A stretch of 64,000 nucleotides of DNA, taken from the NCBI GenBank assembly GCA_001769805.1, contig MEPO01000024.1:85161-149160 (forward strand), read 5' to 3'. The notes beneath the pieces were generated by a model. The model ran no database searches and was not told where the DNA came from. It worked only from the letters and a program-made list of their open reading frames with translations. Position 1 is the stretch's first letter. Each line of letters opens with the position of its first letter. Of the stretch, positions 9,701-17,859 are shown piece after piece. This stretch comes from Bdellovibrionales bacterium GWA1_52_35 (GTDB lineage Bacteria > Bdellovibrionota > UBA1018). A program made the position numbers and the translations under genes.

Positions 9701-12012
9701 GCGTCAAATTTATTCATATCGACAAACAATTCCGAAAATCTATTCAAAACTTTGAATCAGACTTCAATACGAAGGGCTACGATCATATTGAAAATAATCT
9801 GGACGCTGTTATTTACAAACCAGACGTGGAGATGAAGAAAAACCTGGCGGTCACGGTGTCAATGCACCCCGCTGATGCGATCTCACCCAAGCCGGTTGAT
9901 AAGCCGCGACTGATATCCTTCATACTGGACCTGATTCAGTCCGGTCGAGTTGATCAAACCCAGGAGTTCCTGAGCGCGGTCCATCTGACAGGCAGGGATT
10001 TGTACGATGCTATTTATCTTGCGACGGAAGCGGGTAACCCCGAGATGAGTTCTGCGGTCCTCAATTTACTCGGCATGAACGATACGCTCGAAAGATTGTC
10101 AGAACTGGCTCCGGAGACTTCCCGGAAGGCGCAGGCAGACCTTCGACTGCTTCTGGCCCAAAATCAATTTGATGAGCCCGGCCATTTCCAAATCACGAGT
10201 GATCGGGGAAAAGCAGTATTGGCTTGGGCCAACTTCGACCAGGAGGAAAGCCAGATCATTCACGCCAATACGGGCGGGGTCAATCGGGCGGATTATCTTA
10301 AACAGCGGGAGGCGTTTCTCGTTAAATACAAGGTCCCCATGGAGAAGGCCCGCGAGAGTAAAGTTTACAGGGTTGGCGAATTATGGGTGAAGGACGCGTT
10401 TTCAGATGCGAACATCGAGAATACGCTGGCCATCCTCGATGGTGATATAAGCCTGCGTGAATACTCTCGAGGTCCCCTGGTATCGAGGCTTTCCAGTCCG
10501 ACGACCTCAACCGAATTTCTCGACACTCTGAAGAAGAAGACCTCAAAAGAAACATGGTCATTCATCTTGAATACGGCCGTCGGTACAGAGTCATTGGATT
10601 CCAAGCTCGTGCCCCAGGTTTTGGAGTTTTATAAAGAATATTTCGTCCAGGAGTACGTGAACGATATCAAGCCTGCGCTTCCATTACTGAAAAGAGTTCC
10701 GATCGAGGAATCCCTGTATTTTTACAATATCGGTGATGAATATGGAGTCATGGCGCCCATCCACGCTGCAATCTTCGAGAAGGTGCCTCTTGAATCAGAA
10801 GATCAGATGGTCAAGATCGCCAGTGCCATCAGAGCAAGGACAAATGTAATGCATAACGAGGCGATGCTCTTTATAATTCATCGCCTGAATATGGATGGAA
10901 TAAAAAACTATCCCAAGTTCATCCGCAGAGTTCTGCTGAGCGGGACTGAGCTGGAATTGGAAGATGTTCTGGGCAAATTCGGACGGCAAATCGCTCTGGC
11001 CTTTCCAGCAGAGGTTTCAGCCGCACTGCTCAAGCGCGACGATAAGGTTCGATTCAGTATTCTGCAATATATCCTGGCAGCGCCTGAAGGCGAAAAATTC
11101 AAAAATGAAATCTTACACATTATTATGACCGGCTCCGATTATGAACGCTTCTATCTCGCTCGCGTTGTTTTCAGCCAAAGCTGGCTTCAAACACCTGCCT
11201 CGGAAGATCTGATCCTAGCTTTGCTCACACATACCAAAGACTTGGATGGGATGCGGGAGATCAGAGACTCAATTCTTTCAAAACCCTACGCGCAGGGTAT
11301 GAAGCGGGCGCAAAATTTGTTTCTGAAAAGGACCGGGTTGAACTCCGTTGGCGCGGCCATGAGGTCGGAGCTTAAGATCGTTGCTGCCACCCAGTCCAAG
11401 AGAGTGGAGGTATTTGCCGGGCGTAATTTTGCTCCAGGTGAAAAATTCAAAACACCGAACGGCGATGAGTATACGGTCGTCCGGGAGGTGGAAACCGGAA
11501 AACGGGGAAGGGTGTATCAGGTGCGTAGATGGAGCGAAGATCTCTTTGCTCTTAAAATTGCGAAAGATATGGAACCCGAGACGCTGGAATCCATTGGAAA
11601 AGAATCCCGGAAAACTTTAGCGCTGAAAAAAGTAAACTTGCCGCATGCCTTCATCATGGAAAGTGGAACCGATTTTGTAGTGAAGAACTGGGTTGAGGGA
11701 ATCCGGGCCGACGAATGGCTGAGAACTTGGGAGTCCGCAGGCAAGTCCCTGGAAGGGGTAGAAGTGCGCAAACTTCATGAGCTGTTGAAGACTTCCGCGA
11801 GAGCCGGGGTATATGTGGGGGACCTGAATGCCAAGAATCTGATTTGGAACGGTAAGCAATGGATTATCGTGGATTCCGGCAGTGTGCAGGAGGGCATGAG
11901 TGTTTCAGAGGTACTCGAGCGTTACAGCGAAAAGATGACGAGACGCTGGGGCAAGGTCACCCCGGCTTCTTCCTGCATATTTGATAATCTGAAAACTCTA
12001 ATCACATTTTGA
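6745..12012 (+). CDS. Giant exported multidomain protein with C-terminal kinase-like fold
   Basis: 1755 aa from the ATG at 6745 (a GTG immediately before it is also in frame; no strong ribosome site). Residues 1-28 are a signal peptide ending SSPLFA. Residues 74-160 carry YFLARDGE, a following SR (111-112) and LLVDTGFSGT (141-150), resembling the C-terminal part of COG5610-type HAD-related proteins from surface-polysaccharide loci. The middle is mainly helical repeat-like sequence. Around residue 870 is FRGCTGGDCSTRM, with Cys875 and Cys880, starting a compact domain I cannot name. Residues 1575-1740 look like a protein-kinase fold: Lys1604 in FALKIAKD, the loop GDLNAKNLIW (Asp1693, Asn1698) and DSG (Asp1710) where kinases have DFG. 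An exported kinase fold implies action outside the cytoplasm or in another cell. Function unknown. Confidence 0.6.
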   Translation: MLFCPHKFAFLIGFSSLLLVASSSPLFAETEVYSSRPKIEQAIPRKHAELGASWERIKRAQLEALAFTIEAYPEHDLYFLARDGEMLYDLARVALKDDPQALRRVHLINLSRVNIQDPNLPEYLKQEGISKEAIAKGKKILLVDTGFSGTISNKIERVLGADAKKGLSTHLLISETNQYPSFRSFLSEIVPTSAWFQPEQMHSIIVKYEHLPRFSDRSHGFEKINGRWEPLSEKGSMTNGQVDPQAARKYMEDLAVFGADPKTQELFRAKRKRWQTPVELFRAGSRKETIEYLSRKLKEYPGNAVNEGMVRDFVEWTRFEKMRNSARQSLALADLGLKPIPKNASRNKNYLKTRFPKWTQVFESPEVELKKLAAAGDVGTLLGIDSIVQDAKIRSRILKAVAQHEPSRKWLPLYESWLDNPQRDLLESMPGLIFRKKNFVQLPESSMLISKFIDAAEEEAHDELVKQFFSRSLAKELPDLEKLWLELLIRCDQDTLVEINRILHSESYSEPRWDRIRNFAGIQNQTERSKQILAAEKLASRAPAQIHPAQAPVPKVRPLKKVRPISLPDLSTAEKRVGWLMSVQEKIPGLFKQAATHDVNLLKLLEAQSQLQTELAADPEYLKMLQEAHPGLLEIEIRSRSVHSHQSFRIREDAVAKWKAQLAQRLDQLMQVPGSGDLGKDLAEMQKTLLSNLAGRSSQGMITGIGLTLPSDKREALFRAATSEEKLRILSSNLPDRIGDGFKSEQYLLQKNPSKVDTLKSLREVLASEQRLHDVIEMRVVLQNGEGVLPSDRVTAKRRIAAMAAEDLEFFTDPDALKPRLKGMGISGPSEKNISNLIQKGARKFAEQTEEVSETLSSGIRLVEVPPAAGIFRGCTGGDCSTRMSFPYPNAPAEKVFFIYDHAGLKGYATGTVGKSKGKKSFYLITIAGPRMSGADTKMVFEGLDSAKQALGIEQILLPQSQQVTSMINFLPIREEYQKALAAGESVKFIHIDKQFRKSIQNFESDFNTKGYDHIENNLDAVIYKPDVEMKKNLAVTVSMHPADAISPKPVDKPRLISFILDLIQSGRVDQTQEFLSAVHLTGRDLYDAIYLATEAGNPEMSSAVLNLLGMNDTLERLSELAPETSRKAQADLRLLLAQNQFDEPGHFQITSDRGKAVLAWANFDQEESQIIHANTGGVNRADYLKQREAFLVKYKVPMEKARESKVYRVGELWVKDAFSDANIENTLAILDGDISLREYSRGPLVSRLSSPTTSTEFLDTLKKKTSKETWSFILNTAVGTESLDSKLVPQVLEFYKEYFVQEYVNDIKPALPLLKRVPIEESLYFYNIGDEYGVMAPIHAAIFEKVPLESEDQMVKIASAIRARTNVMHNEAMLFIIHRLNMDGIKNYPKFIRRVLLSGTELELEDVLGKFGRQIALAFPAEVSAALLKRDDKVRFSILQYILAAPEGEKFKNEILHIIMTGSDYERFYLARVVFSQSWLQTPASEDLILALLTHTKDLDGMREIRDSILSKPYAQGMKRAQNLFLKRTGLNSVGAAMRSELKIVAATQSKRVEVFAGRNFAPGEKFKTPNGDEYTVVREVETGKRGRVYQVRRWSEDLFALKIAKDMEPETLESIGKESRKTLALKKVNLPHAFIMESGTDFVVKNWVEGIRADEWLRTWESAGKSLEGVEVRKLHELLKTSARAGVYVGDLNAKNLIWNGKQWIIVDSGSVQEGMSVSEVLERYSEKMTRRWGKVTPASSCIFDNLKTLITF

Positions 12013-12022
12013 GATATCGAAT

Positions 12023-12823
12023 ATGAAAAAGCTTACGATGGGTTGCTCATCCGTTCAGAGTTCGTTTACAAAAGCAGTAGAGAGTGAATTCGCCAGACAA
12101 CCCCTCGCAAGAGAGGAGATTCTCACGCTGGCCGATATTTCGCACCTGCCTGCACCTGTTCAGAAGTACATAACTTATACGGGGGCCCTCGGGAAGAGCA
12201 GACCACAGAACTTCCGGATTGAATTTGATGCTTCCATGGTCAGGAAACCTGGTGCACAGCCCATGACCGCGACCTCCGATCAGTACAATTTTTTTGGTAA
12301 CCCGGCGCGGTTCTTCTTCATGAAGGCCAGTATGTTCCTTGTTCCATTCCGAGTGATGCATGCTTATGCGGATCAAAAAGCTACGATGCTGGTCCGGGTG
12401 GCTTCGCTATTCAATGCGGTCGATATCTCCGGCAGAGATCTCACCGCAGCAGAAACAGTGACGGTTCTGAATGACAGGTGTGTCTTTGCCCCGGGAAGTC
12501 TCGTTGACAAGCGACTGCAATGGGAGGTGCTCAATTCTCTCTCTGTCCGCGTTATTTTCGAGAACGGTTCCTACAAGGTATCTGCAGTTCTATTTTTCAA
12601 TGAAATAGGTGAATTGATCAACTTTGTATCTGAAGATCGCTCCGCGTTGCAGGATGATGGAACGCTCCGAAAAGCAAGGTGGTCGACTCCCCTCAGGGAT
12701 TATAAAGACTTTGCTGGAAGCAAAGTTCCTACTTACGGCGAGGCGATCTGGAATTATCCGGAAGGCGACTTCACCTATGGGGTCTTCACTCTGAAAAATA
12801 TCACCTATAATGTGAAGCGCTAA
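12023..12823 (+). CDS. DUF6544-like protein
   Basis: 266 aa. The pattern LPAPVQKYITYTGALGK near residue 40 and the ending KNITYNVKR match the DUF6544 family, which begins with 'LPxPVxxYLxxxGxxGK' and ends 'xxxxxYN'. The family has no known reaction. The gene starts 10 bp after the giant gene, so it is probably co-transcribed with it. No clear ribosome site precedes the ATG, so the exact start is uncertain. There is no convincing signal peptide or membrane segment. Confidence 0.65.
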   Translation: MKKLTMGCSSVQSSFTKAVESEFARQPLAREEILTLADISHLPAPVQKYITYTGALGKSRPQNFRIEFDASMVRKPGAQPMTATSDQYNFFGNPARFFFMKASMFLVPFRVMHAYADQKATMLVRVASLFNAVDISGRDLTAAETVTVLNDRCVFAPGSLVDKRLQWEVLNSLSVRVIFENGSYKVSAVLFFNEIGELINFVSEDRSALQDDGTLRKARWSTPLRDYKDFAGSKVPTYGEAIWNYPEGDFTYGVFTLKNITYNVKR

Positions 12824-12931
12824 GATCCAGGCGGCGCGATACGCAATAGCTGGTTTCTCTTATCGGCATAGGTTTGGCTAATAACGTTCGTCCTCAGTGA
12901 TTACCAAGTGGACTAAAGGGAGCAGCGCGTA

Positions 12932-15232
12932 TTGTCATTCTCAAAATTCTTCTATTTCAGTCCAATTGCCCAGGCGATCATCCGCCTTCGCGATCGAAAA
13001 TACATTGACGCAAATGAAGGCTTTCTTTCCCTTTTTGGTTATTCAAAGAACGATATAGCAGGTCATGTCTCGCCCAGTTTTGGTCTTTTTCAGGAAAACG
13101 AAAGACGCGAGGCGCTTTATCGAACTCTGCGTCAGAAAGGCCGGCTCCGGGATTTCGAAGCTGAACTGAATACCAAATCCCACGAACGGCGCTGGATCAG
13201 GATATCCGGCAATCCGATTGAATTGGATGGCGATGAATGTATTCTCTTCAGTTTCATCGATTTCACTGAGTTGAGGAAAGCGGAGCTGGAGCTGAGACGG
13301 GCTGACGAGGATTTGCGGCGTGCATTGGATCGGGCCGAAGAGGGAGATCGTATTCTCAAGGCCCTGATGGAGTATGTGCCTGAAGGTATTAGCATTGCCG
13401 ACGCGCCTGATATTCGATTGAGGATGATCAGTCGCTATGGAGAATATCTGCTGGGCGGGAGCCACTCCGGTCTCACCGCCGGCGAAGTGGCGGCCCAATG
13501 GAAAGTTTTTTATAAAGACGGAAAGACCCCGATGCCGGAGGAGGAACTTCCGCTTACTCGAGCGATCCGAAGAGGTGAGACGGTCCGGGACATGGAGATA
13601 GTTGAACTTAGTGCGACCGGCAGACAGCTCAATCTTCTGTGTAATGCCGCCCCGATTTTGGACAGTACCGGAGCCATTGCAGGCGGTGTGATCACTTGGC
13701 AGGAAATTTCGGATCGCAAGGCGGCCGAAAACGCAGTGCACGCAAGGGAGGCGATGATGAATGCCTTCTTTGATGCCTCTCCCGGTATTCTGAATTTGTT
13801 TGACGATCAGTTGCGTTTTATCAAGTCGGACCCCGTTACACCCACTTACTTCGGTTTGGACCAAAACAGCATTGTCGGAAAATCCGTATTTGATTTGAAT
13901 CCTGTTTTCGGCAGAGAGACTCTTGGGGAAATTTCCCGGCGGGTGATTCAGACAGGAAAGCCGGAGCTCAATCAGCTTGTGAGCGGCCCTGTTCCTGGCA
14001 AGGGGGGCGAGATCGGGTGGTTCCTCGCCTCATTTTTCCCAGTCCCCTTACCCGATGGCAAGAGCGGAATCGGCGCAATGGCTGTTGAAGTCACGGAGAT
14101 CAAACGCGCCGAGGAAGTTATGCGGGAAAGTGAAGAGCGCTTTAGAACCTATGCCGAGGCCATGCCCCAGGGCGCCTTCATTGCTGATCCCGAGGGAAAT
14201 ATCAACTATTTCAATCAGCGTTTTTACGACTATATCGGCATTAAAGATAAAATCGGGAGCTGGGACTGGAAGATTCTCCCAATGGTCCACCCGGATGACC
14301 TGCAGCGGACGATTGAGACCTGGGAGCACTCCCTGAAGACCGGCGATTCCTACAATATCGTTTACCGGCTGCGCCGCAGCGATGGGCAGTACCGGTGGCA
14401 TTTGGGAAGGGCGATTGCTATCCGGGACTCGAATGGAAGGGTGATTCAATGGCTCGGCACAAATACTGATATTCATGACCAGAAGGAGGCCGAACAGAAA
14501 TTGCAGGAAGCACTTAGGGTCAGAGATGAATTTCTTTCTATGGCTTCTCACGAACTCAAGACGCCTCTGACGACAATCAGCCTTCAGGTTCAGAATCAAC
14601 AGCGCATTGTGAATGAAGCCAAGCCGGAGAAGATGCCGGTGGAACAGTTGCGCAAAACGAGCTCTCTGATTGCCAAACAGATTGGACGCCTGACGGCACT
14701 GGTAAATGATCTTCTCGATATTTCGCGGATATCTGCCGGTCGCTTGACGCTAAACAGGGAGCCGCTGAGCCTCTCGGAGGTTCTCAGGCAGATAGTGGAA
14801 ATCGAGAGCCAGGGTCTTGCTTTCGCTCATATGCCTCTCTCGTTGGAAATACCCGAAAACGTGATGGTGGATGCGGACCGGCTCCGGGTCGAGCAGGTGG
14901 TTGGTAATCTGATTTCGAATGCGATCAAGTATGCCCCCGGAAAACCATTGAGCATCAGTTTGAAAATGTGCGGCAACAAAGCCCGTCTTGAAGTGAAGGA
15001 CCAGGGCCCCGGGATTTCGCTGGAGAACAGGAAACGCATTTTTGAGCGCTATGAACGAGCGGTGGCCGATCCGGCAGTGATTTCGGGTCTGGGTCTGGGG
15101 CTTCATATTTCCAAGCAAATCGTGAAGGCACATGGTGGAGATATTTGGGTCGATAGTACCCCCGGCCAAGGAGCACGGTTTGTTGTGGAACTTCCCTTGG
15201 CTCGGTCGGCAGTCAAGGACAAAGCGGCATGA
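12932..15232 (+). CDS. Cytoplasmic multi-PAS sensor histidine kinase
   Basis: 766 aa, starting at TTG (12932) with AAAGGGAG about nine bases upstream. Four PAS-type domains in series: about residues 4-115, 140-262, 270-393 and 400-522, the last with the PAS/PAC pattern FNQRFYDYIG and YRLRRSDGQYRWH. The HisKA domain has FLSMASHELKTPL with His540 as phosphoacceptor. The ATPase domain shows the N box (NLISNAIKYAP), G1 box (DQGPGIS) and G2 box (GLGLGLHISKQIV). No membrane segments and no receiver domain, so it must signal to a separate response regulator, which is not adjacent. The PAS ligand cannot be told. Confidence 0.9.
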   Translation: MSFSKFFYFSPIAQAIIRLRDRKYIDANEGFLSLFGYSKNDIAGHVSPSFGLFQENERREALYRTLRQKGRLRDFEAELNTKSHERRWIRISGNPIELDGDECILFSFIDFTELRKAELELRRADEDLRRALDRAEEGDRILKALMEYVPEGISIADAPDIRLRMISRYGEYLLGGSHSGLTAGEVAAQWKVFYKDGKTPMPEEELPLTRAIRRGETVRDMEIVELSATGRQLNLLCNAAPILDSTGAIAGGVITWQEISDRKAAENAVHAREAMMNAFFDASPGILNLFDDQLRFIKSDPVTPTYFGLDQNSIVGKSVFDLNPVFGRETLGEISRRVIQTGKPELNQLVSGPVPGKGGEIGWFLASFFPVPLPDGKSGIGAMAVEVTEIKRAEEVMRESEERFRTYAEAMPQGAFIADPEGNINYFNQRFYDYIGIKDKIGSWDWKILPMVHPDDLQRTIETWEHSLKTGDSYNIVYRLRRSDGQYRWHLGRAIAIRDSNGRVIQWLGTNTDIHDQKEAEQKLQEALRVRDEFLSMASHELKTPLTTISLQVQNQQRIVNEAKPEKMPVEQLRKTSSLIAKQIGRLTALVNDLLDISRISAGRLTLNREPLSLSEVLRQIVEIESQGLAFAHMPLSLEIPENVMVDADRLRVEQVVGNLISNAIKYAPGKPLSISLKMCGNKARLEVKDQGPGISLENRKRIFERYERAVADPAVISGLGLGLHISKQIVKAHGGDIWVDSTPGQGARFVVELPLARSAVKDKAA

Positions 15233-15237
15233 GAATC

Positions 15238-15267
15238 TTGCACGTCCTGAAAAAAATGAGCTAAACT
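15238..15267 (+). promoter_or_regulatory. Sigma70-like promoter for the CBS protein
   Basis: TTGCAC at 15238-15243, an 18-bp spacer and TAAACT at 15262-15267. A start about seven bases after the -10 box falls on the ATG at 15274, and no Shine-Dalgarno sequence lies between, so the message may be leaderless. Confidence 0.45.
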
Positions 15268-15273
15268 CATCAT

Positions 15274-15729
15274 ATGACCCAATTGCAAAAGCTGACGGAT
15301 CAGGCTGAGAGCGCAGCGGTTTCGAATATTCCGGTATCGTCATTTATGGACACCTCGCCGGTTTTCCTGAGCCCGAATTCTTCGGTAAAGCATGCTATTC
15401 AGATTTTCAGTGCCGAAAAGGTGAGTGGCGCTCCCGTTCTGGACGCGACGAACCGCCTTCTCGGCATGATCAGCGAATATGACTTGCTTCTCCAGGCCGC
15501 CACCCAGGACCTCGATTCGCCGGTGAGTTATAAGACCGAGATCATTGGTCTGAAGCCGAGTGACACTTTGAAAGAAGCCCTGGTTCTTCTCTATCGGAAC
15601 AAACTCCGGCGACTGCCTGTGGTTGACCAGAACGGAGTCCTGGTGGGAGTGGTATCCAGGATCGACGTGCTCAATCGCCTGGTGGGGCAGGCCGAAAAGC
15701 CAGAGACTGAGGAAACAGCTGAACCCTGA
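15274..15729 (+). CDS. CBS-domain pair protein
   Basis: 151 aa made of two CBS motifs. The first (about residues 25-75) has FMDTSPVFLSPNSSVKHAIQ and GAPVLDATNRLLGMISEYDL; the second (about 85-140) has GLKPSDTLKEALVLL and RLPVVDQNGVLVGVVSRID. CBS pairs bind adenine nucleotides and usually regulate a partner. The gene stands alone, downstream of the PAS kinase and with its own likely promoter. The partner is unknown. Confidence 0.85.
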   Translation: MTQLQKLTDQAESAAVSNIPVSSFMDTSPVFLSPNSSVKHAIQIFSAEKVSGAPVLDATNRLLGMISEYDLLLQAATQDLDSPVSYKTEIIGLKPSDTLKEALVLLYRNKLRRLPVVDQNGVLVGVVSRIDVLNRLVGQAEKPETEETAEP

Positions 15730-15847
15730 GGTCTTGCAAGCTGCCGGGATTACACCAATTTTATCCAACAGTGGAATCGTGGTAGAAGTCCGTTGGCTCG
15801 AGCAAGTTTTCGTTTTCCGAATCGCTTCTCAGTGGTAAAGGCAGAGC

Positions 15848-16870
15848 ATGACAAACACGAATATGCCCATGCTGGAATTCCTGCTGAAGAACTATAAAAA
15901 TTTCAATTCACGCGCAACCCGTGATGCGACGCTGTCCTACTGGCGCCATGTTGAGGGCGGCGGAAAGATGTTCTGGGCCGTGGCGGGCGCCATGTCCTCG
16001 GCGCAATTGGGAATCACTCTTGCCCCGGCGATCCGTGCAGGTCTGATCCATGGCCTTTCGGTTACGGGTGCAAATTTGGAAGAATCGCTCTTCCGGCTCG
16101 TTGCCCATCACAGCTACAAGGACTTTCCGGAGTACCGGTACTTCACCAAGGATGACGATACCAAGATCCTTGAGCAGCGCATGCGTCGCGTGACGGATAC
16201 CAGTATTCCTGAAGATGAGGCATTCCGCGCCGTCGAAAAATTCATTGTTCCGATGTGGACCGACGCGACGAAGAATCATACCCGTCGTTTCTGGCATGAG
16301 TATTTTTACGAGCTCATCCAGAAGATCGAACCGAAGGCCTACGAAGGCAATCCCGATGAATGCTGGCTGCTGGCGGCAAGTCGTGCCAAGCTCCCGGTCG
16401 TTGTACCGGGTTACGAAGATTCCACGTTCGGAAATATCTTTGCCTCCCATGTGAAGACCGGGGAGTGCGATGCCTCCATTGCCAAATCGGGCATCGAGTA
16501 CATGGCTGATTTTTATGACCGCTATAAAGAACTCTCCTCGGGCAAGGGCATCGGTTTTTTCCAGATCGGTGGCGGTATCGCAGGCGACTTCCCGATCTGT
16601 GTTGTTCCATCGATCAAATACGATCTGAGTGAACCAGTGAAGCCTTGGGCCTATTTCTGCCAGATCTCGGATTCCACGACTTCGTATGGTTCTTATTCAG
16701 GCGCCACCCCGAACGAGAAAATCACCTGGGACAAGCTGACGAGCGAAACGCCGATGTTTGTGATCGAGTCCGATGCCACGATCGTGGTGCCGCTCATGCT
16801 CAGCGCGCTTCTCGAAGCCAAACAGAATCCGGCGGCCGCCAACGCACTCATCAAAAAGTACGGAGTATAA
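15848..16870 (+). CDS. Deoxyhypusine-synthase-family protein
   Basis: 340 aa, full length for the family. The NAD-binding core shows MFWAVAGAMSSAQLGITLAP, LIHGLSVTGANLEES and, near the C-terminus, ISDSTTSYGSYSGATPNEKI, which aligns with the Ser-Gly-Ala-x-Pro-x-Glu-x-x-(S/T)-W segment of eukaryotic and archaeal deoxyhypusine synthase. In those organisms the enzyme transfers the aminobutyl group of spermidine to eIF5A. Bacteria lack eIF5A, and characterised bacterial homologues make polyamines such as homospermidine. I therefore expect a polyamine enzyme. Neighbouring genes give no extra clue. Confidence 0.85.
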   Translation: MTNTNMPMLEFLLKNYKNFNSRATRDATLSYWRHVEGGGKMFWAVAGAMSSAQLGITLAPAIRAGLIHGLSVTGANLEESLFRLVAHHSYKDFPEYRYFTKDDDTKILEQRMRRVTDTSIPEDEAFRAVEKFIVPMWTDATKNHTRRFWHEYFYELIQKIEPKAYEGNPDECWLLAASRAKLPVVVPGYEDSTFGNIFASHVKTGECDASIAKSGIEYMADFYDRYKELSSGKGIGFFQIGGGIAGDFPICVVPSIKYDLSEPVKPWAYFCQISDSTTSYGSYSGATPNEKITWDKLTSETPMFVIESDATIVVPLMLSALLEAKQNPAAANALIKKYGV

Positions 16871-16882
16871 AACCGACAGCTC

Positions 16883-17239
16883 ATGGCCGCTTTCTATAAT
16901 GCCGTCGGGTTTGTTTTTCTTGCGTTGGGGGTTGCCGGGCTCCTGCTTCCGTTGCTTCCCGCTACGCCTTTTCTGCTGTTGTCAGCGCTGTTTTTTTCAA
17001 AAGGCTCCGCGCGTTTTCACTCGTGGCTTCTTAAACATCCAGTTTTGGGGCCTCCCATTCACGATTGGAACAAGAGGGGAGTAATCCGCATTCACGCAAA
17101 AGTTCTGGTTCTGGTCATGCTTTCCGTGAGCGCTGCTTTCATGCTCCCGAAAGAGCAGGTACCATTGGCTGCAAAGATCGCTTTTGGCTGCATAGCCTTC
17201 GTGGTTCTTGGCTTTGTCTGGTCAAGACCGAGCCGGTAA
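16883..17239 (+). CDS. DUF454 (YbaN-like) inner-membrane protein
   Basis: 118 aa. It begins with a hydrophobic helix (AVGFVFLALGVAGLLLPLLP) followed by ATPFLLLSALFFSKGS and HPVLGPPIHDWNKRGVI, the DUF454 signature (LPxTPFLLLxxxxFxxxS then HPxxGxxIxxWxxxxxI). Two more hydrophobic segments follow (about residues 68-88 and 90-112). The family is small, widespread and of unknown role. It starts 12 bp after the deoxyhypusine-synthase-like gene. Confidence 0.85.
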   Translation: MAAFYNAVGFVFLALGVAGLLLPLLPATPFLLLSALFFSKGSARFHSWLLKHPVLGPPIHDWNKRGVIRIHAKVLVLVMLSVSAAFMLPKEQVPLAAKIAFGCIAFVVLGFVWSRPSR

Positions 17240-17296
17240 AAACTGTCCTTCGTTTTCAAAATACCCGCTCGGTACGAAATGTGCTTGGGACGCGGC

Positions 17297-17839
17297 ATGG
17301 CTGCGCTGAAGGAATACAGGAAAAAACGGGATTTCTCGGTCAGTCGGGAGCCGCGCGGCACGAGTCGAAAACCAAGTCCGAGATTCCAGTTTGTCGTTCA
17401 GGAACATCATGCACGGCGGCTGCACTGGGACTTCCGACTCGAAGCCGATGGCGTTCTCAAGAGCTGGGCCGTGACGCGGGAACCCAGCATGGAACTTGGT
17501 GTCAGAAGACTTGCAATAGAGACTGAAGATCATCCTCTCGAATACGGAGACTTTCACGGAGAGATTCCGAAGGGTGAATACGGCGCCGGTCAGGTGAAAA
17601 TCTGGGATCACGGGACTTTCGAACCCAAGCGCCCGGTCACCCTAAGTATGGAAGAGGGACTCGTCGAAGTCTTTCTCAAGGGAAAAAGACTCCGGGGTCG
17701 TTTTGTTCTGGTCAGAACGAGAAGCGAAGGCCCGAAGTCCCAGTGGATATTCCTCAAAGTCAAACCCAAAGTCATTAATTTGAAAATTCCAGATGCCGAT
17801 CAGCTTGCGAAAGAGAGAAAACGAAAAAAAGCCGCGTAG
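17297..17839 (+). CDS. Stand-alone LigD-type 3'-phosphoesterase domain
   Basis: 180 aa from ATG 17297 (an in-frame ATG at 17279 would add six residues; MAALKEYRKKRDF is the usual start of the family). The core has FQFVVQEHHARRLHWDFRLE, DHPLEYGDFHGEIPKGEYG and GQVKIWDHGTFEP, with the conserved His, Arg and Glu residues of the metal-dependent phosphoesterase domain that trims 3' ends in bacterial end joining by LigD. No ligase, polymerase or Ku gene is in this window, so it may act with partners encoded elsewhere. Confidence 0.9.
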   Translation: MAALKEYRKKRDFSVSREPRGTSRKPSPRFQFVVQEHHARRLHWDFRLEADGVLKSWAVTREPSMELGVRRLAIETEDHPLEYGDFHGEIPKGEYGAGQVKIWDHGTFEPKRPVTLSMEEGLVEVFLKGKRLRGRFVLVRTRSEGPKSQWIFLKVKPKVINLKIPDADQLAKERKRKKAA

Positions 17840-17859
17840 GAAGTCGCGTAGGAAATTCA

